This document shows positions 9,633-18,702 of a stretch of 64,000 nt of DNA, piece after piece. The stretch is from Streptomyces tibetensis (lineage in GTDB: Bacteria; Actinomycetota; Actinomycetes; Streptomycetales; Streptomycetaceae). A program made the translations under genes and the position numbers. The DNA is taken from contig NZ_SZVW01000002.1 of assembly GCF_007655005.1 (NCBI RefSeq), positions 434,001 to 498,000 of the forward strand, read 5' to 3'. The notes beneath the pieces were generated by a model that made no database searches, was not told where the DNA came from, and worked only from the letters and a program-made list of their open reading frames with translations. Every line of letters begins with the position of its first letter. The stretch's first letter is position 1.

Positions 9633-9720
9633 TCGGCCGTGTCAGCCGAGTCGGCCGCGTCAGCCGTCTCGGCGTCTCGGCCGTGTCAGCCGAGTCGGCC
9701 GCGTCAGCCGTCTCGGCCGC
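9633..9720. repeat. Two-copy 44-bp tandem repeat
   Basis: The segment starting TCGGCCGTGTCAGCCGAGTC at 9633 repeats at 9677, a 44-base period, with an internal sub-repeat of GTCAGCCG. It lies between the dxs stop and the permease start. No coding role is seen. Confidence 0.7.
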
Positions 9721-9721
9721 G

Positions 9722-11680
9722 TCAGTCGCGCGCGGCGTCCACGGCGTCCGCCTCGCTGCGCTCGGTGGGGGTCCCCCCGCTCGAGCGGAGCCGAGAGTGG
9801 GGGAGCCCGTCCAGCTTGGCGACCAGACCTGTCACCTGACGGGCGATATCCGGCGCGGTGAGCCCGATCTCGGCGAGGACCTCGGCCCGCGAGGCGTGGT
9901 CGAGGAAGCGCGGCGGGATGCCGAAGTCCCGCAGCGGCACGTCGACCCCCGCGTCGCGCAGGGCCTGCGCGACAGCCGAGCCGACCCCGCCGACGCGGCT
10001 GTTGTCCTCCACGGTGACCACCACGCGGTGCTGCTCGGCGAGCGGGGCCATGGCCTCGTCGACGGGCTTGACCCAGCGCGGGTCGACGACGGTCGTGGAG
10101 ATGCCCTGCTTGTCGAGCAGGCCGGCGATCTCCAAGCACATCGGCGCGAGGGCGCCGACGGAGACCAGCAGGACATCCGGCCGGTCGGTGCCGGGCTCGC
10201 GCAGGACGTCCATGCCGCCGACGCGCCGCACGGCGGGCACGGCGGGGCCGACTGCGCCCTTGGAGAAGCGGACCACGGTCGGCGCGTCGTCGACGGCGAC
10301 CGCCTCGCGCAGCTGGGCGCGCACCTGGTCGGCGTCACGCGGTGCGGCCAGCCGCAGTCCGGGCACGACCTGGAGGATCGACATGTCCCACATGCCGTTG
10401 TGGGAGGCACCGTCGGTGCCGGTGACCCCGGCCCGGTCGAGCACGAAGGTGACGCCGCACTTGTGCAGGGCCACGTCCATCAGCACCTGGTCGAAGGCGC
10501 GGTTGAGGAAGGTGGCGTAGACGGCGAACACCGGGTGCACGCCGCCCGTGGCCAGTCCGGCCGCGGAGACGGCTCCGTGCTGCTCGGCGATGCCGACGTC
10601 GTAGACCCGCTTGGGGAAGCGCTTGGCGAACTTGTCCAGGCCGACCGGCTGGAGCATCGCGGCCGTGATGGCGACGATGTCCTCGCGCTCCTCGCCGAGC
10701 TTGACCATCTCCTCGCCGAAGACGGAGGTCCAGTCGGCGCCGGAGCTGGCGATCGGCAGGCCCGTGTCGGGGTGGATCTTGCCGACGGCGTGGAAGCGGT
10801 CCGCCTCGTCCTGGAGGGCGGGCTGGTAGCCGCGGCCCTTCTCGGTGAGGCAGTGCACGATGACCGGCCCGCCGAACCGCTTGGCCTTGGCGAGCGCGGA
10901 CTCCAGCGCCTCCAGGTCGTGCCCGTCGATCGGGCCGACGTACTTCAGGCCGAGGTCCTCGAACATGCCCTGCGGGGCGATGAAGTCCTTCAGGCCCTTC
11001 TTGGCGCCGTGCAGGGTGTCGTAGAGCGGCCGTCCGACGACGGGCGTGCGCTCCAGGACCTCCTTGGTGCGGGCGAGGAAGCGCTCGTAGCCGTCGGTGG
11101 TGCGCAGGGTCGCCAGGTGGTTGGCGAGACCGCCGATGGTCGGCGCGTAGGAGCGCTCGTTGTCGTTGACGACGATGACGAGCGGGCGGTCCTTGGCGTC
11201 GGCGATGTTGTTGAGCGCCTCCCAGGCCATGCCGCCGGTCAGGGCGCCGTCACCGATCACGGCCACGACGTGGTCGTCGCGCTCCATGATCTGGTTGGCC
11301 TTGGCGATGCCGTCGGCCCAGCCGAGGACGGTCGAGGCGTGCGAGTTCTCGATGACGTCGTGCTCGGACTCTCCTTGCGAGGGGTAGCCGGACAGGCCGC
11401 CCTTCATCTTCAGCTTCGAGAAGTCCTGGCGGCCGGTGAGCAGCTTGTGGACGTAGGACTGGTGGCCGGTGTCCCAGAGCACCTTGTCCCGGGGCGAGTC
11501 GAAGACCCGGTGCAGGGCGATGGTGAGCTCCACCACGCCGAGGTTGGGGCCGAGGTGACCGCCGGTCTTGGAGACCGCTTCGACGAGGAAGCTCCGGATC
11601 TCCTCCGCCAGCTGGTTCAGCTCCTCCGGGTTGAGCCGGTCCAGATCGCGCGGTCCCCTGATACGGGTCAGCAGCGGCAC
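9722..11680 (-). CDS. dxs: 1-deoxy-D-xylulose-5-phosphate synthase
   Basis: A 652-residue thiamine-diphosphate enzyme of the MEP isoprenoid pathway, condensing pyruvate and glyceraldehyde 3-phosphate. The GTG start at 11680 follows AAGGAGG by five bases. The N-terminus [13 protein letters not shown] is typical. [16 protein letters not shown] is the thiamine-diphosphate/Mg motif, and [15 protein letters not shown] belongs to the second domain. The last two dozen residues (from [10 protein letters not shown]) do not resemble the enzyme and are encoded by a dispersed palindromic repeat, so the C-terminus has probably been lengthened by repeat insertion. Transcribed alone, after a strong xylH terminator. 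Confidence 0.95.
   Translation of the reverse strand: MPLLTRIRGPRDLDRLNPEELNQLAEEIRSFLVEAVSKTGGHLGPNLGVVELTIALHRVFDSPRDKVLWDTGHQSYVHKLLTGRQDFSKLKMKGGLSGYPSQGESEHDVIENSHASTVLGWADGIAKANQIMERDDHVVAVIGDGALTGGMAWEALNNIADAKDRPLVIVVNDNERSYAPTIGGLANHLATLRTTDGYERFLARTKEVLERTPVVGRPLYDTLHGAKKGLKDFIAPQGMFEDLGLKYVGPIDGHDLEALESALAKAKRFGGPVIVHCLTEKGRGYQPALQDEADRFHAVGKIHPDTGLPIASSGADWTSVFGEEMVKLGEEREDIVAITAAMLQPVGLDKFAKRFPKRVYDVGIAEQHGAVSAAGLATGGVHPVFAVYATFLNRAFDQVLMDVALHKCGVTFVLDRAGVTGTDGASHNGMWDMSILQVVPGLRLAAPRDADQVRAQLREAVAVDDAPTVVRFSKGAVGPAVPAVRRVGGMDVLREPGTDRPDVLLVSVGALAPMCLEIAGLLDKQGISTTVVDPRWVKPVDEAMAPLAEQHRVVVTVEDNSRVGGVGSAVAQALRDAGVDVPLRDFGIPPRFLDHASRAEVLAEIGLTAPDIARQVTGLVAKLDGLPHSRLRSSGGTPTERSEADAVDAARD
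9753..9810. repeat. Dispersed Streptomyces palindromic repeat in the dxs 3' end
   Basis: A compact set of palindromes (GGGGGTCCCCC and CCGCTCGAGCGG at 9777-9788) encodes the motif [15 protein letters not shown] at the Dxs C-terminus. I recall near-identical sequence at many gene ends in Streptomyces, so this looks like a mobile-type repeat that was inserted at the stop codon. Confidence 0.6.
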
Positions 11681-11814
11681 CCGTGCCTCCTTGCAGTAGA
11701 GCTGTTGCCGGGCTTGTCGAGTCTAATGTTCCGCCTGTGCGGGCGGCGCCGAGGCTGTGCGTCGTGCGTCACGCGTTCGGCTCTACCCATGGTGCGCCAC
11801 CTCTACGACACAGC

Positions 11815-11845
11815 TGTGCCCGGTACCTGGGAGGTACCGGGCACA
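11815..11845 (-). terminator. xylH terminator
   Basis: Perfect 13-base arms TGTGCCCGGTACC and GGTACCGGGCACA around a five-base loop lie just downstream of the xylH stop and upstream of dxs, insulating the two transcription units. Confidence 0.85.
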
Positions 11846-11860
11846 GGGGGGTCCTCAGCG

Positions 11861-13153
11861 CTATGCGCGCCCTGCGGTCTTCTGCGTCTTACGGGTGACG
11901 GCGTCGATCACGACCGTGGCCAACAGCACACCACCGGTGATCATGTACTGCACCGGGGAGGCGATGCCCTCCAGGGCGAGGCCGTACTGGATCGACACGA
12001 TCACCAGGACACCGAGCAGCGCGTTCCAGGTGCGGCCACGGCCGCCGAAGAGTGACGTGCCGCCGATGACCGCCGCGGCGATCGCGTTCATCAGCAGGTC
12101 ACCGCCGCCGGCGCCCTGGTTGGCCGCGGCGATCTTGGAGGCGATGAACAGGCCGCCCACCGCGGCGAAGGTGCCGGAGATCGCGAACACCGAGATCCGG
12201 ACCATCTCCACGTTGATGCCGGCGCGGCGGGACGCCTCGACGCTGCCGCCGAGCGCGAACACCTTGCGGCCGTAGGCCGTGCGGCGCAGCACGAAGTCCG
12301 TGACCAGCAGCACCACGATGAAGATCACCACGGCGAGCGGCAGGCCCTTGTACTGGTTGAACACGATCGCGACGGCGAAGGCGAGCACCGCCAGCAGCGC
12401 GGTCCGCACGATGGTCTCGCTCAGGGGCCGCGACGGCACGCCCGCGGCCTCGCGGCGCCGGTTGCCGAGGAAGGAACTCAGGAAGAACCCGACGGTCACC
12501 ACCGCGGCCAGGCTGTACGCGGCGGCCACATCGGAGAAGTAGTAGCTGGTCAGCTGGGCCACGACCCCGTCCGGGTCGAGGTTGATCGTGCCGTTGGAGC
12601 CGAGGATCTGGAGCATGAGGCCGTTCCAGAACAGCAGACCGGCCAGGGTGACGGCGAAGGCGGGGACGCCGATCTTCGCGAAGAAGAAGCCGTGCAGCAC
12701 ACCGGCGACGGTGCCGGTGAGGATGGCCAGCACGAAGGCGAGCCACTCGTTCATTCCGTTGGTGACGTTCAGCACCGCGAACGACGCACCCGCCACACCG
12801 GACACCGAGCCGACCGACAGGTCGATCTCGCCGAGCAGCAGCACGAACACGATGCCTACGGCGATCATGCCGGTGCCGACCATGGCGACGGACATGTCGG
12901 ACAGGTTGCCCGCGGTGAGGAAGTTGGAGTTCAGGCTCGTGAAGATGAGCCAGATGATGACCAGGCCGATGACGACCGGGATGGAGCCCAGGTCACCGGA
13001 CTTCATCTTCCGCTTGAACTCGGTGACGTAGCCCTTGAGGCCCTGCTCGCGCACGAGCAGCCGGGGGTCGACCACCGTGACGGCGGCCTTGGCCGCCTCG
13101 GGGTTCGCCACGACGTGCTCGTCCTGTGCCGCGGAGGTCTTGTCGATGCTCAC
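11861..13153 (-). CDS. xylH: Sugar ABC transporter permease XylH
   Basis: A 430-residue permease of the ribose/xylose (BPD_transp_2) family. The GTG start at 13153 overlaps the XylG stop by four bases, and GGAGG sits seven bases upstream. About ten hydrophobic segments are visible, with G-E-I-D-L-S-V-G-S-V-S-G-V in the conserved loop and A-I-A-A-A-V-I-G-G-T-S-L-F-G-G-R-G near the C-terminus. With XylF and XylG it would import xylose. The order and neighbourhood match xylFGH beside rok7B7 in S. coelicolor. Confidence 0.92.
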   Translation of the reverse strand: MSIDKTSAAQDEHVVANPEAAKAAVTVVDPRLLVREQGLKGYVTEFKRKMKSGDLGSIPVVIGLVIIWLIFTSLNSNFLTAGNLSDMSVAMVGTGMIAVGIVFVLLLGEIDLSVGSVSGVAGASFAVLNVTNGMNEWLAFVLAILTGTVAGVLHGFFFAKIGVPAFAVTLAGLLFWNGLMLQILGSNGTINLDPDGVVAQLTSYYFSDVAAAYSLAAVVTVGFFLSSFLGNRRREAAGVPSRPLSETIVRTALLAVLAFAVAIVFNQYKGLPLAVVIFIVVLLVTDFVLRRTAYGRKVFALGGSVEASRRAGINVEMVRISVFAISGTFAAVGGLFIASKIAAANQGAGGGDLLMNAIAAAVIGGTSLFGGRGRTWNALLGVLVIVSIQYGLALEGIASPVQYMITGGVLLATVVIDAVTRKTQKTAGRA

Positions 13154-13932
13154 TTGGAAACCTCCCCGTTCGTGCGCGCCGCACGGCGGGTCACGGCGTT
13201 GTCGGTGGCGCCGGTGATGGCGGAGATGATCTCTTCCTGCGAGGTCGACTTGACCTCGAAGACGCCGTTGTTGCGGCCGAGGCGCAGCACGGCGACCTTG
13301 TCCGCGACGGCCTTCACATCGGCCATGTTGTGGCTGATGAGGATCACGGCGTGGCCGCGCTCGCGCAGCCGCTCGACCAGGTCGAGGACCTGTGCGGTCT
13401 GCTCGACGCCGAGGGCGGCGGTGGGCTCGTCGAGGATGACCAGCTTGGGCTCGCCGAGCATGGAACGGGCGATGGCCACGGTCTGGCGCTGACCGCCGGA
13501 GAGCGAGGCGATCGGAATGCGCACGCTGGGGATGCGGATCGACAGCGTGTCGAGCAGCTCGCGGGAGCGGCGCTCCATCTCCACCTCGTCCAGGACACCG
13601 CGCTTGCGGATCTCCCGGCCCAGGTAGAGGTTGCCGACGACGTCGATGTTGTCGCAGAGCGCGAGGTCCTGGTAGACGGTCGCGATGCCCAGGTTCTGGG
13701 CGTCGTGCGGCTTGTTGATCTGGACGGACCTGCCGTCCCATTCGATGACGCCCTCATCGATGGGGTGCACGCCGGCGATCGTCTTGACCAGCGTGGACTT
13801 TCCGGCGCCGTTGTCGCCCACCAGGGCGACCACTTCACCGGCGTGGACCTCAAGCTCTACGTCGGTGAGCGCCTGAACGGCACCGAACCGCTTGGAGACC
13901 CCGCGCAACGCCAGCACGGGCGTAGCGGACAC
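13150..13932 (-). CDS. xylG: Sugar ABC transporter ATP-binding protein XylG
   Basis: A 260-residue ATPase with one ABC domain: Walker A G-D-N-G-A-G-K-S-T, signature L-S-G-G-Q-R-Q, Walker B L-V-I-L-D-E-P-T. It is half the length of E. coli XylG, which carries two ABC domains, so the complex probably uses two copies. I chose GTG 13932 because AAGGAG lies nine bases upstream; an ATG at 13941 directly abuts that ribosome site. It overlaps xylH by four bases and is separated from xylF by 200 bases containing strong hairpins, suggesting differential expression. Confidence 0.9.
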   Translation of the reverse strand: MSATPVLALRGVSKRFGAVQALTDVELEVHAGEVVALVGDNGAGKSTLVKTIAGVHPIDEGVIEWDGRSVQINKPHDAQNLGIATVYQDLALCDNIDVVGNLYLGREIRKRGVLDEVEMERRSRELLDTLSIRIPSVRIPIASLSGGQRQTVAIARSMLGEPKLVILDEPTAALGVEQTAQVLDLVERLRERGHAVILISHNMADVKAVADKVAVLRLGRNNGVFEVKSTSQEEIISAITGATDNAVTRRAARTNGEVSK

Positions 13933-14001
13933 GTGAACCATCTCCTTCGCCGCCTGACCCGGCGGGAGGTTGTGCAGAAGGGTGGGAGGAGTGATCACTC
14001 C

Positions 14002-14042
14002 GGCGCCCCGCATAGCTTGCGGGGCTGATGTGGCGGGGCGCC
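14002..14042 (-). promoter_or_regulatory. Mutually exclusive hairpins in the xylF-xylG spacer
   Basis: GGCGCCCCGC (14002-14011) can pair perfectly with GCGGGGCGCC (14033-14042), or its inner part can pair with GCGGGGC at 14019-14025. The two pairings exclude each other, as in an attenuator, and lie in the transcript leader of xylG. Confidence 0.45.
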
Positions 14043-14081
14043 GGAGGAACTCGGGGGGGCGAACCGATCCCCACATGGAGT

Positions 14082-14108
14082 CACGGGAGTCCGGCTCGGA
14101 CTCCCGTG
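14082..14108 (-). terminator. Hairpin after xylF (partial terminator)
   Basis: Perfect 12-base arms CACGGGAGTCCG and CGGACTCCCGTG with a three-base loop directly follow the xylF stop. Such hairpins often raise binding-protein mRNA over the rest of an ABC operon by stopping or protecting transcripts. Confidence 0.75.
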
Positions 14109-14132
14109 CTCCGCGGGGGACTTGGCGGTTGC

Positions 14133-15245
14133 CTACTTGAGGCCGATCTTGTCGCAGGCGGCCTTGTACTTGCCCGCGCAGATCTCGTTCACGGTGTAGA
14201 TGCCGTCCTTGATGACGGTGTCGTTGATGTTGTCCTTCGTCAGCGAGACGACCGGGACGAGGACGGAGGGGACGGCCTTGGTGGTCGGGCTGTCGACCTT
14301 GTCCTTGGCGATCGAGTCGAGCGACTTGCCCTGGGCGAGGGCGACGGCCATCTCGGCAGCGACGTCCGCCTCCTGCGGGTAGGGCTTGTAGACACTCATG
14401 TACTGCTCACCGGTGACGATGCGCTGCACACCCGCGAGCTCGGCGTCCTGGCCGGTGACGGGGATGTCGGCGATGCCGGCGGCCTTCAGGGCGGTGATGA
14501 TGCCGCCCGCCATGCCGTCGTTGGCGGAGTAGACGCCGACGATCTTGTCCTTGCCGAGGGCGGAGATGGCGCCCTCCATGTTGGAGTTGGCGTTCTCCGG
14601 CTTCCACTCCTTGGTGTCGTACTCGCGGCCGATCTTCACCTTGCCGTCGAGCACGGAGTGCGCGCCCTGCTTGAACTGGGCGGCGTTCGGGTCGGTGGAC
14701 GACCCGTTCATCATGACGATCTGGCCGTCCTTGGCCTTGCCGCCGAGGGCCTTCAGCAGGGCCTCGCCCTGCGTCTTGCCGACGGTGACGTTGTCGAACG
14801 AGGTGTAGGCGTCGATCGGGCCCTCGGCCAGGCGGTCGTAGGCGACGACGGGGATGCCGGCGTCCTTGGCCTTCTTCACCGAACCGGCGATGGCCTTGGA
14901 GTCCACGGCGTCCACGATCAGCACGTCGACCTTGTTCGACACCATCGCGTCGACCTGCTGGTTCTGCGTGCTGGCGTCCTGCTTGGCGTTGGCGTAGACG
15001 ACCTCGCCCTTGTTGTCGGTGAGCTCCTTGACCTTTTTCTCGATGAGAACCCGGTCGAACTTCTCGTAACGGGCGGTCGCGTTCTCGGGAAGGAGCAGGC
15101 CGACCTTGATGTCGTCGCCCTTCTTGGCGGACCCGGAGGACTCGGCCTTGTCGCCCGACTCCTTGGCGCTGCCACAGGCAGCAAGCGAAACGGCCATCGC
15201 ACCGGCGGCAACAGCAACAGCAGCGCGACGCATACGCGTGTTCAC
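14133..15245 (-). CDS. xylF: Sugar-binding lipoprotein XylF
   Basis: A 370-residue substrate-binding protein. The GTG start at 15245 has GGGAGG eight bases upstream. The signal peptide ends in the lipobox V-S-L-A-A-C, so it is a membrane-anchored lipoprotein. After a Ser/Lys-rich linker comes a periplasmic-binding type I fold; G-L-L-L-P-E-N-A-T-A-R-Y-E-K-F-D and V-A-Y-D-R-L-A-E are typical of xylose-binding proteins. It is first in xylFGH, next to the ROK regulator. Its promoter region (15246-15366) carries a candidate Rok7B7 site and an inverted repeat. Confidence 0.92.
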   Translation of the reverse strand: MNTRMRRAAVAVAAGAMAVSLAACGSAKESGDKAESSGSAKKGDDIKVGLLLPENATARYEKFDRVLIEKKVKELTDNKGEVVYANAKQDASTQNQQVDAMVSNKVDVLIVDAVDSKAIAGSVKKAKDAGIPVVAYDRLAEGPIDAYTSFDNVTVGKTQGEALLKALGGKAKDGQIVMMNGSSTDPNAAQFKQGAHSVLDGKVKIGREYDTKEWKPENANSNMEGAISALGKDKIVGVYSANDGMAGGIITALKAAGIADIPVTGQDAELAGVQRIVTGEQYMSVYKPYPQEADVAAEMAVALAQGKSLDSIAKDKVDSPTTKAVPSVLVPVVSLTKDNINDTVIKDGIYTVNEICAGKYKAACDKIGLK

Positions 15246-15319
15246 TTCAGAAACCTCCCTGACGAGGCCGCGACATTGCGGCCGAGGTGGCTGGAAGTCA
15301 ACTCGGCCACGCGTGCGAC

Positions 15320-15332
15320 GTCAAGAAGTAAA
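15320..15332 (-). promoter_or_regulatory. Candidate Rok7B7 operator upstream of xylF
   Basis: Read on the minus strand this is TTTACTTCTTGAC, a full match to the TTKAMKHSTTSAV consensus that I recall for Rok7B7 of S. coelicolor. It lies about 75 bases upstream of the xylF start. Confidence 0.6.
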
Positions 15333-15342
15333 TCCTTAACGA

Positions 15343-15360
15343 GATGGCAACGGTGCCATC
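15343..15360. promoter_or_regulatory. Inverted repeat between xylF and rok7B7
   Basis: GATGGCA-ACGG-TGCCATC has perfect 7-base arms. It sits 10 bases beyond the candidate Rok7B7 site and just after the rok7B7 stop; it could be an operator for xylF or a short terminator for rok7B7. Confidence 0.45.
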
Positions 15361-15366
15361 CGTTCT

Positions 15367-16623
15367 CTAAGTGAAGGCAGGGGTGGCCGCCTTCAGGGTG
15401 CCGGGGGCAGTTCCGTCCAGAAGGGTCGAATCACCCATCTCGCTGAGAGCGAGAGCGAGCGCTCCGAGCACCTCCGCACGGCCGCCGAGGGCACCGGGGA
15501 GAACGGACAACTGGCGTGCCGCACTGGGGATCGCGTAGCGGCCGACGGACTCCCGGATCGGCCCGAGCACCAGCTCACCGGCCTCGGCGAGATCACCGCC
15601 GAGGACCACACGGCTCGGGTTCAGCAGGTTGCAGAGATTGGCCACTCCACTGCCGATGTGGCGGCCGACGTCGGCGATCACCCGACGGCAGCCCGGGTCT
15701 CCGTCCCGCGCGAGCCGTACGACGCCTTCCATGGTCAGGTCGGTGCCGTGACTGGACTGGAGGAGCGGGAGCACGTAGCGCGCGGCCGCGAAGGTCTCCA
15801 GGCAGCCGCGGTTTCCGCAACGGCAGACCGGGCCGGATTCATCGAGTGTAATATGTCCGATTTCTCCGGCGGTGCCACCGGGGCCCCGGTAGATCCTGCC
15901 GTCGATCACCAGGCCGGCGCCGACACCGCTGGCGACCTTGATGTAGGCCAGGTCGCGGACGCCTCGGCCGCTGCCCCAGACCATCTCGCCGAGGGCGCCG
16001 AGGTTGGCGTCGTTGTCCACGTGCACGGGGACGCCGAGGCGGCCGCGGAGCTCCTCGGCGGGCTTGGTGCCGGTCCAGCCGGGGAGGATGGCGGTCGAGC
16101 CGAGGGTGCCGGACTCGACGTCGATGGGGCCCGGGACGCCGAGACCGACGCCGGCGACCTTGGAGCGGTCGACGCCGGTGGCTTCGATCAGGCGGGTGAC
16201 CAGTTGTTCCGCGCGGTCGAAGCCCTGGGTGGACGAGGCGTCCACGTCCAGGGGCTCGGACTCCTCGGCCAGGACCTGGTGGGCGAGGTTGCCGATGGCG
16301 ACGCGGAGATGGGTGTGGCCGAAGTCGACGCCGATGACGATGCCGGCGTCGCCGCTCAGCGACACGCTGCGGGCGCGGCGGCCGCCGGCGGAGGTCGGTG
16401 TGACCTCGACGGTGCCGCCGTCCTTCAACTCCCGGACGATGTTGGAGACCGTCGCCGCGGACAGGCCTGTCGTCCGCGCGATCTCGGCCTGGGTGAGGGA
16501 GCCCGCGAGACGCACGGCTCTTACGACCCGCTCGAGGTTGGCTCGGTGCAGCGATGACTGCGACCCCGGAGTCTCCACGACGACCTCCTGCGCGCGGGGC
16601 CGCTTCGATGAGACCCCGTCCAT
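15367..16623 (-). CDS. rok7B7: ROK-family transcriptional regulator Rok7B7
   Basis: A 418-residue regulator starting at ATG 16623 (a TTG lies two codons earlier). Residues 30-85 form a winged helix-turn-helix (T-Q-A-E-I-A-R-T-T-G-L-S-A-A-T-V-S). The ROK sugar-kinase-like domain follows, with V-D-F-G-H-T-H-L-R-V-A-I as the phosphate motif and the ROK zinc motif C-R-C-G-N-R-G-C-L-E. It sits between xylFGH and ngcEFG, as Rok7B7 does in S. coelicolor, where it is known to control xylose uptake, carbon catabolite repression and antibiotic production. It is expected to bind the site upstream of xylF. Confidence 0.9.
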   Translation of the reverse strand: MDGVSSKRPRAQEVVVETPGSQSSLHRANLERVVRAVRLAGSLTQAEIARTTGLSAATVSNIVRELKDGGTVEVTPTSAGGRRARSVSLSGDAGIVIGVDFGHTHLRVAIGNLAHQVLAEESEPLDVDASSTQGFDRAEQLVTRLIEATGVDRSKVAGVGLGVPGPIDVESGTLGSTAILPGWTGTKPAEELRGRLGVPVHVDNDANLGALGEMVWGSGRGVRDLAYIKVASGVGAGLVIDGRIYRGPGGTAGEIGHITLDESGPVCRCGNRGCLETFAAARYVLPLLQSSHGTDLTMEGVVRLARDGDPGCRRVIADVGRHIGSGVANLCNLLNPSRVVLGGDLAEAGELVLGPIRESVGRYAIPSAARQLSVLPGALGGRAEVLGALALALSEMGDSTLLDGTAPGTLKAATPAFT

Positions 16624-16804
16624 GTCCAACTAGTGAACTCTAAGCTGAGCCGTTCGGGTCGCCTCCCGTCAAGAGGTTGAACTGATTCCGGGGTGTGCGC
16701 GGACCGTCGCGGAGCGCTATGTGGGGGTACGCGCTTTCTGCCTCCGGCGGGCCGGTGCGGCTGGTCGGGGGTGCGCGACTCGGCCCAGCCCCCACCGGCC
16801 CGGG

Positions 16805-17728
16805 CTACTTCAGGGCCCCCGCCGTAAGCCCCTGCACCACCTGCCGCTGGAAGATGATGTACGCGGCCAGCACCGGCAGCATCGCCATCACCAGGCCCGC
16901 GAACAGGCCCGACCAGTCGCCCTTGTAGCCCTGGCTGACCGCCAGCTGGACCAGGCCCTGGGTGAGGACGCGTTTGTCGGGGTCGGTGTTGAGGACCGTG
17001 GGGAGCATGTACTGATTCCACTGGCCCAGGAAGTTGAAGATGCCGACGCTGATCAGGCCCGGCTTGGCCATGGGCAGCATGATCTGGAAGAACGTGCGGC
17101 TGTGGGACGCGCCGTCCACGAAGGCCGCTTCGGCGATCGACGTCGGCAGGGTACGGAAGAACGCCGTGAGGAAGAACACCGTGAACGGCAGCGAGTAGGC
17201 GATGTAGACCAGGATCAGGCCGTGGATGGTGTTCAGCAGGCCCATGTTGTTCACGACGTAGAACAGCGGGACCAGCGCGAGCATGATCGGGAAGCTCATG
17301 CCGCCGATGAACAGGAAGTAGATGAAGCGGTTGCCCGGGAAGTCGAAGCGGGCCAGGACGTAGGCCGCCATGGAGCCCAGCACCAGCGTGCCGACGAGCG
17401 AACCGCCCACCACCAGGACCGTGTTGAGGAAGTAGTCGCTCATGTTGGCCTGGGTCCACGCCCGCGACCAGTTGTCGAAGTGCAGGGAGTCCGGGAGCGA
17501 CCAGGGCGAGCTGAAGATGGAGCGGTCGTCCTTGAAGGACGTCATGACCGCCCAGAGCAGCGGCAGGACCACCATGAACGCCCAGATGACCAGGACGCCG
17601 TGGGAGAAGACGTTGAGGACCGTGCCCTCCTTCTTCTCCTTCCCGGGAGGGGGCGGCCCGATGTCGGTCTTGGTGATCGGGGCTCCGGACTCGGCCGGGA
17701 GCGGCGCGGGGGTTTCGGTCGTCTTCAT
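16805..17728 (-). CDS. ngcG: N-acetylglucosamine/chitobiose ABC permease NgcG
   Basis: A 307-residue permease of the MalG type with a Pro-rich cytoplasmic N-terminus, six hydrophobic segments and the EAA loop E-A-A-F-V-D-G-A-S. It ends with G-L-T-A-G-A-L-K. It is last in ngcEFG, three bases after ngcF, and next to rok7B7 as in S. coelicolor. The complex imports GlcNAc and N,N'-diacetylchitobiose. Confidence 0.88.
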   Translation of the reverse strand: MKTTETPAPLPAESGAPITKTDIGPPPPGKEKKEGTVLNVFSHGVLVIWAFMVVLPLLWAVMTSFKDDRSIFSSPWSLPDSLHFDNWSRAWTQANMSDYFLNTVLVVGGSLVGTLVLGSMAAYVLARFDFPGNRFIYFLFIGGMSFPIMLALVPLFYVVNNMGLLNTIHGLILVYIAYSLPFTVFFLTAFFRTLPTSIAEAAFVDGASHSRTFFQIMLPMAKPGLISVGIFNFLGQWNQYMLPTVLNTDPDKRVLTQGLVQLAVSQGYKGDWSGLFAGLVMAMLPVLAAYIIFQRQVVQGLTAGALK

Positions 17729-17731
17729 CGG

Positions 17732-18658
17732 TCAGTACTCCAGCCGCTCGCGACGGCCCAGCCGCATCACCACGGCGGCGAAGGCCAGCGTGACGACGAG
17801 CAGGGCGACACCGATGGTGGTGGCGTAGGCGGCCTGCCCGTCACGGAACGCCTTCTGGTACACGTACAGGACCATGACGGTGGTCGAGTAGTCGGGACCG
17901 CCCGGCCCGGTCGTCATGATCTGCACGACCGCGAACGACTCGGCGCCCAGGGCGAGGATGCCCATGTAGACCCAGCCGGACTGCACCGTGTCCCAGAGGA
18001 GGGGCAGGGTGATCCGGAAGAACGTGGTGACGCGGTTCGCGCCGTCCAGCAGGGCAGCCTCGTACATGTCCGAGGGGATGGAGGCCATGCCGGCGGAGAA
18101 GAGGACCACGAAGAAGCCGACCGTGGACCAGACCAGGACCCCCATCACCGCCCACAGGGCCAGATCGGGGTCGCCCAGCCACAGGGGCTGGACGTCGTCC
18201 AGGCCGATACCGCGCAGGAGCGAGTTGATCGCACCGCTGTCCGGGTTGTACGCGAACGCGAACATCAGCGCGACGATGGCGATCGAGAGGACCTGCGGGA
18301 AGAAATAGACGATTTTGTAGAACGAGGAGCCCCGGACACCGGTGACCACCGGGCCGTTCTTCCTCTTTCTGCCGCCCACGTTGATCATGAAGGCGAAGAA
18401 CAGCGCGAGGCCGATCGTCACCACCGGCAGCAGGAGGGCGAACAGCAGGCTGTGCTGCAACGACTTCCAGAAGATCTCGTCGTCGAGCATGCGGCTGTAG
18501 TTGTCGAAACCGACCATCTTGAATTCGGGGCTCAGGCCGGTCCAGTCCGTGAACGAGTAATAGATGGACTGGATGAACGGCCAGACCACGAAGAGCGCGT
18601 ACAGTCCCAGGGGCAACGCGAGGAAGCCCACGATGAACCGGTACTTGCCGTGCTGCAT
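17732..18658 (-). CDS. ngcF: N-acetylglucosamine/chitobiose ABC permease NgcF
   Basis: A 308-residue MalF-type permease. ATG 18658 is preferred because GGAG lies five bases upstream; a GTG two codons earlier is possible. Six hydrophobic segments and the EAA loop (E-A-A-L-L-D-G-A-N) are present. It lies between ngcE and ngcG in a single transcription unit. Like most carbohydrate ABC systems in Streptomyces it has no dedicated ATPase gene; a shared MsiK-type ATPase elsewhere is the usual partner. Confidence 0.88.
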   Translation of the reverse strand: MQHGKYRFIVGFLALPLGLYALFVVWPFIQSIYYSFTDWTGLSPEFKMVGFDNYSRMLDDEIFWKSLQHSLLFALLLPVVTIGLALFFAFMINVGGRKRKNGPVVTGVRGSSFYKIVYFFPQVLSIAIVALMFAFAYNPDSGAINSLLRGIGLDDVQPLWLGDPDLALWAVMGVLVWSTVGFFVVLFSAGMASIPSDMYEAALLDGANRVTTFFRITLPLLWDTVQSGWVYMGILALGAESFAVVQIMTTGPGGPDYSTTVMVLYVYQKAFRDGQAAYATTIGVALLVVTLAFAAVVMRLGRRERLEY

Positions 18659-18702
18659 CGCCACTCCGGTGCCGTGTGCGGAATTTGGGTTTTCCGGTGC
18701 CG

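Noticed and set aside
9633..9720. Possible CRISPR repeat
   Set aside because: Only two copies, directly adjacent with no spacers and no cas genes.
8045..12055. Very long plus-strand open frame (1336 codons) across the permease and dxs
   Set aside because: It is antisense to two clear genes, with His/Arg/Asp-rich low-complexity sequence typical of reversed high-GC codons, and has no family motif.
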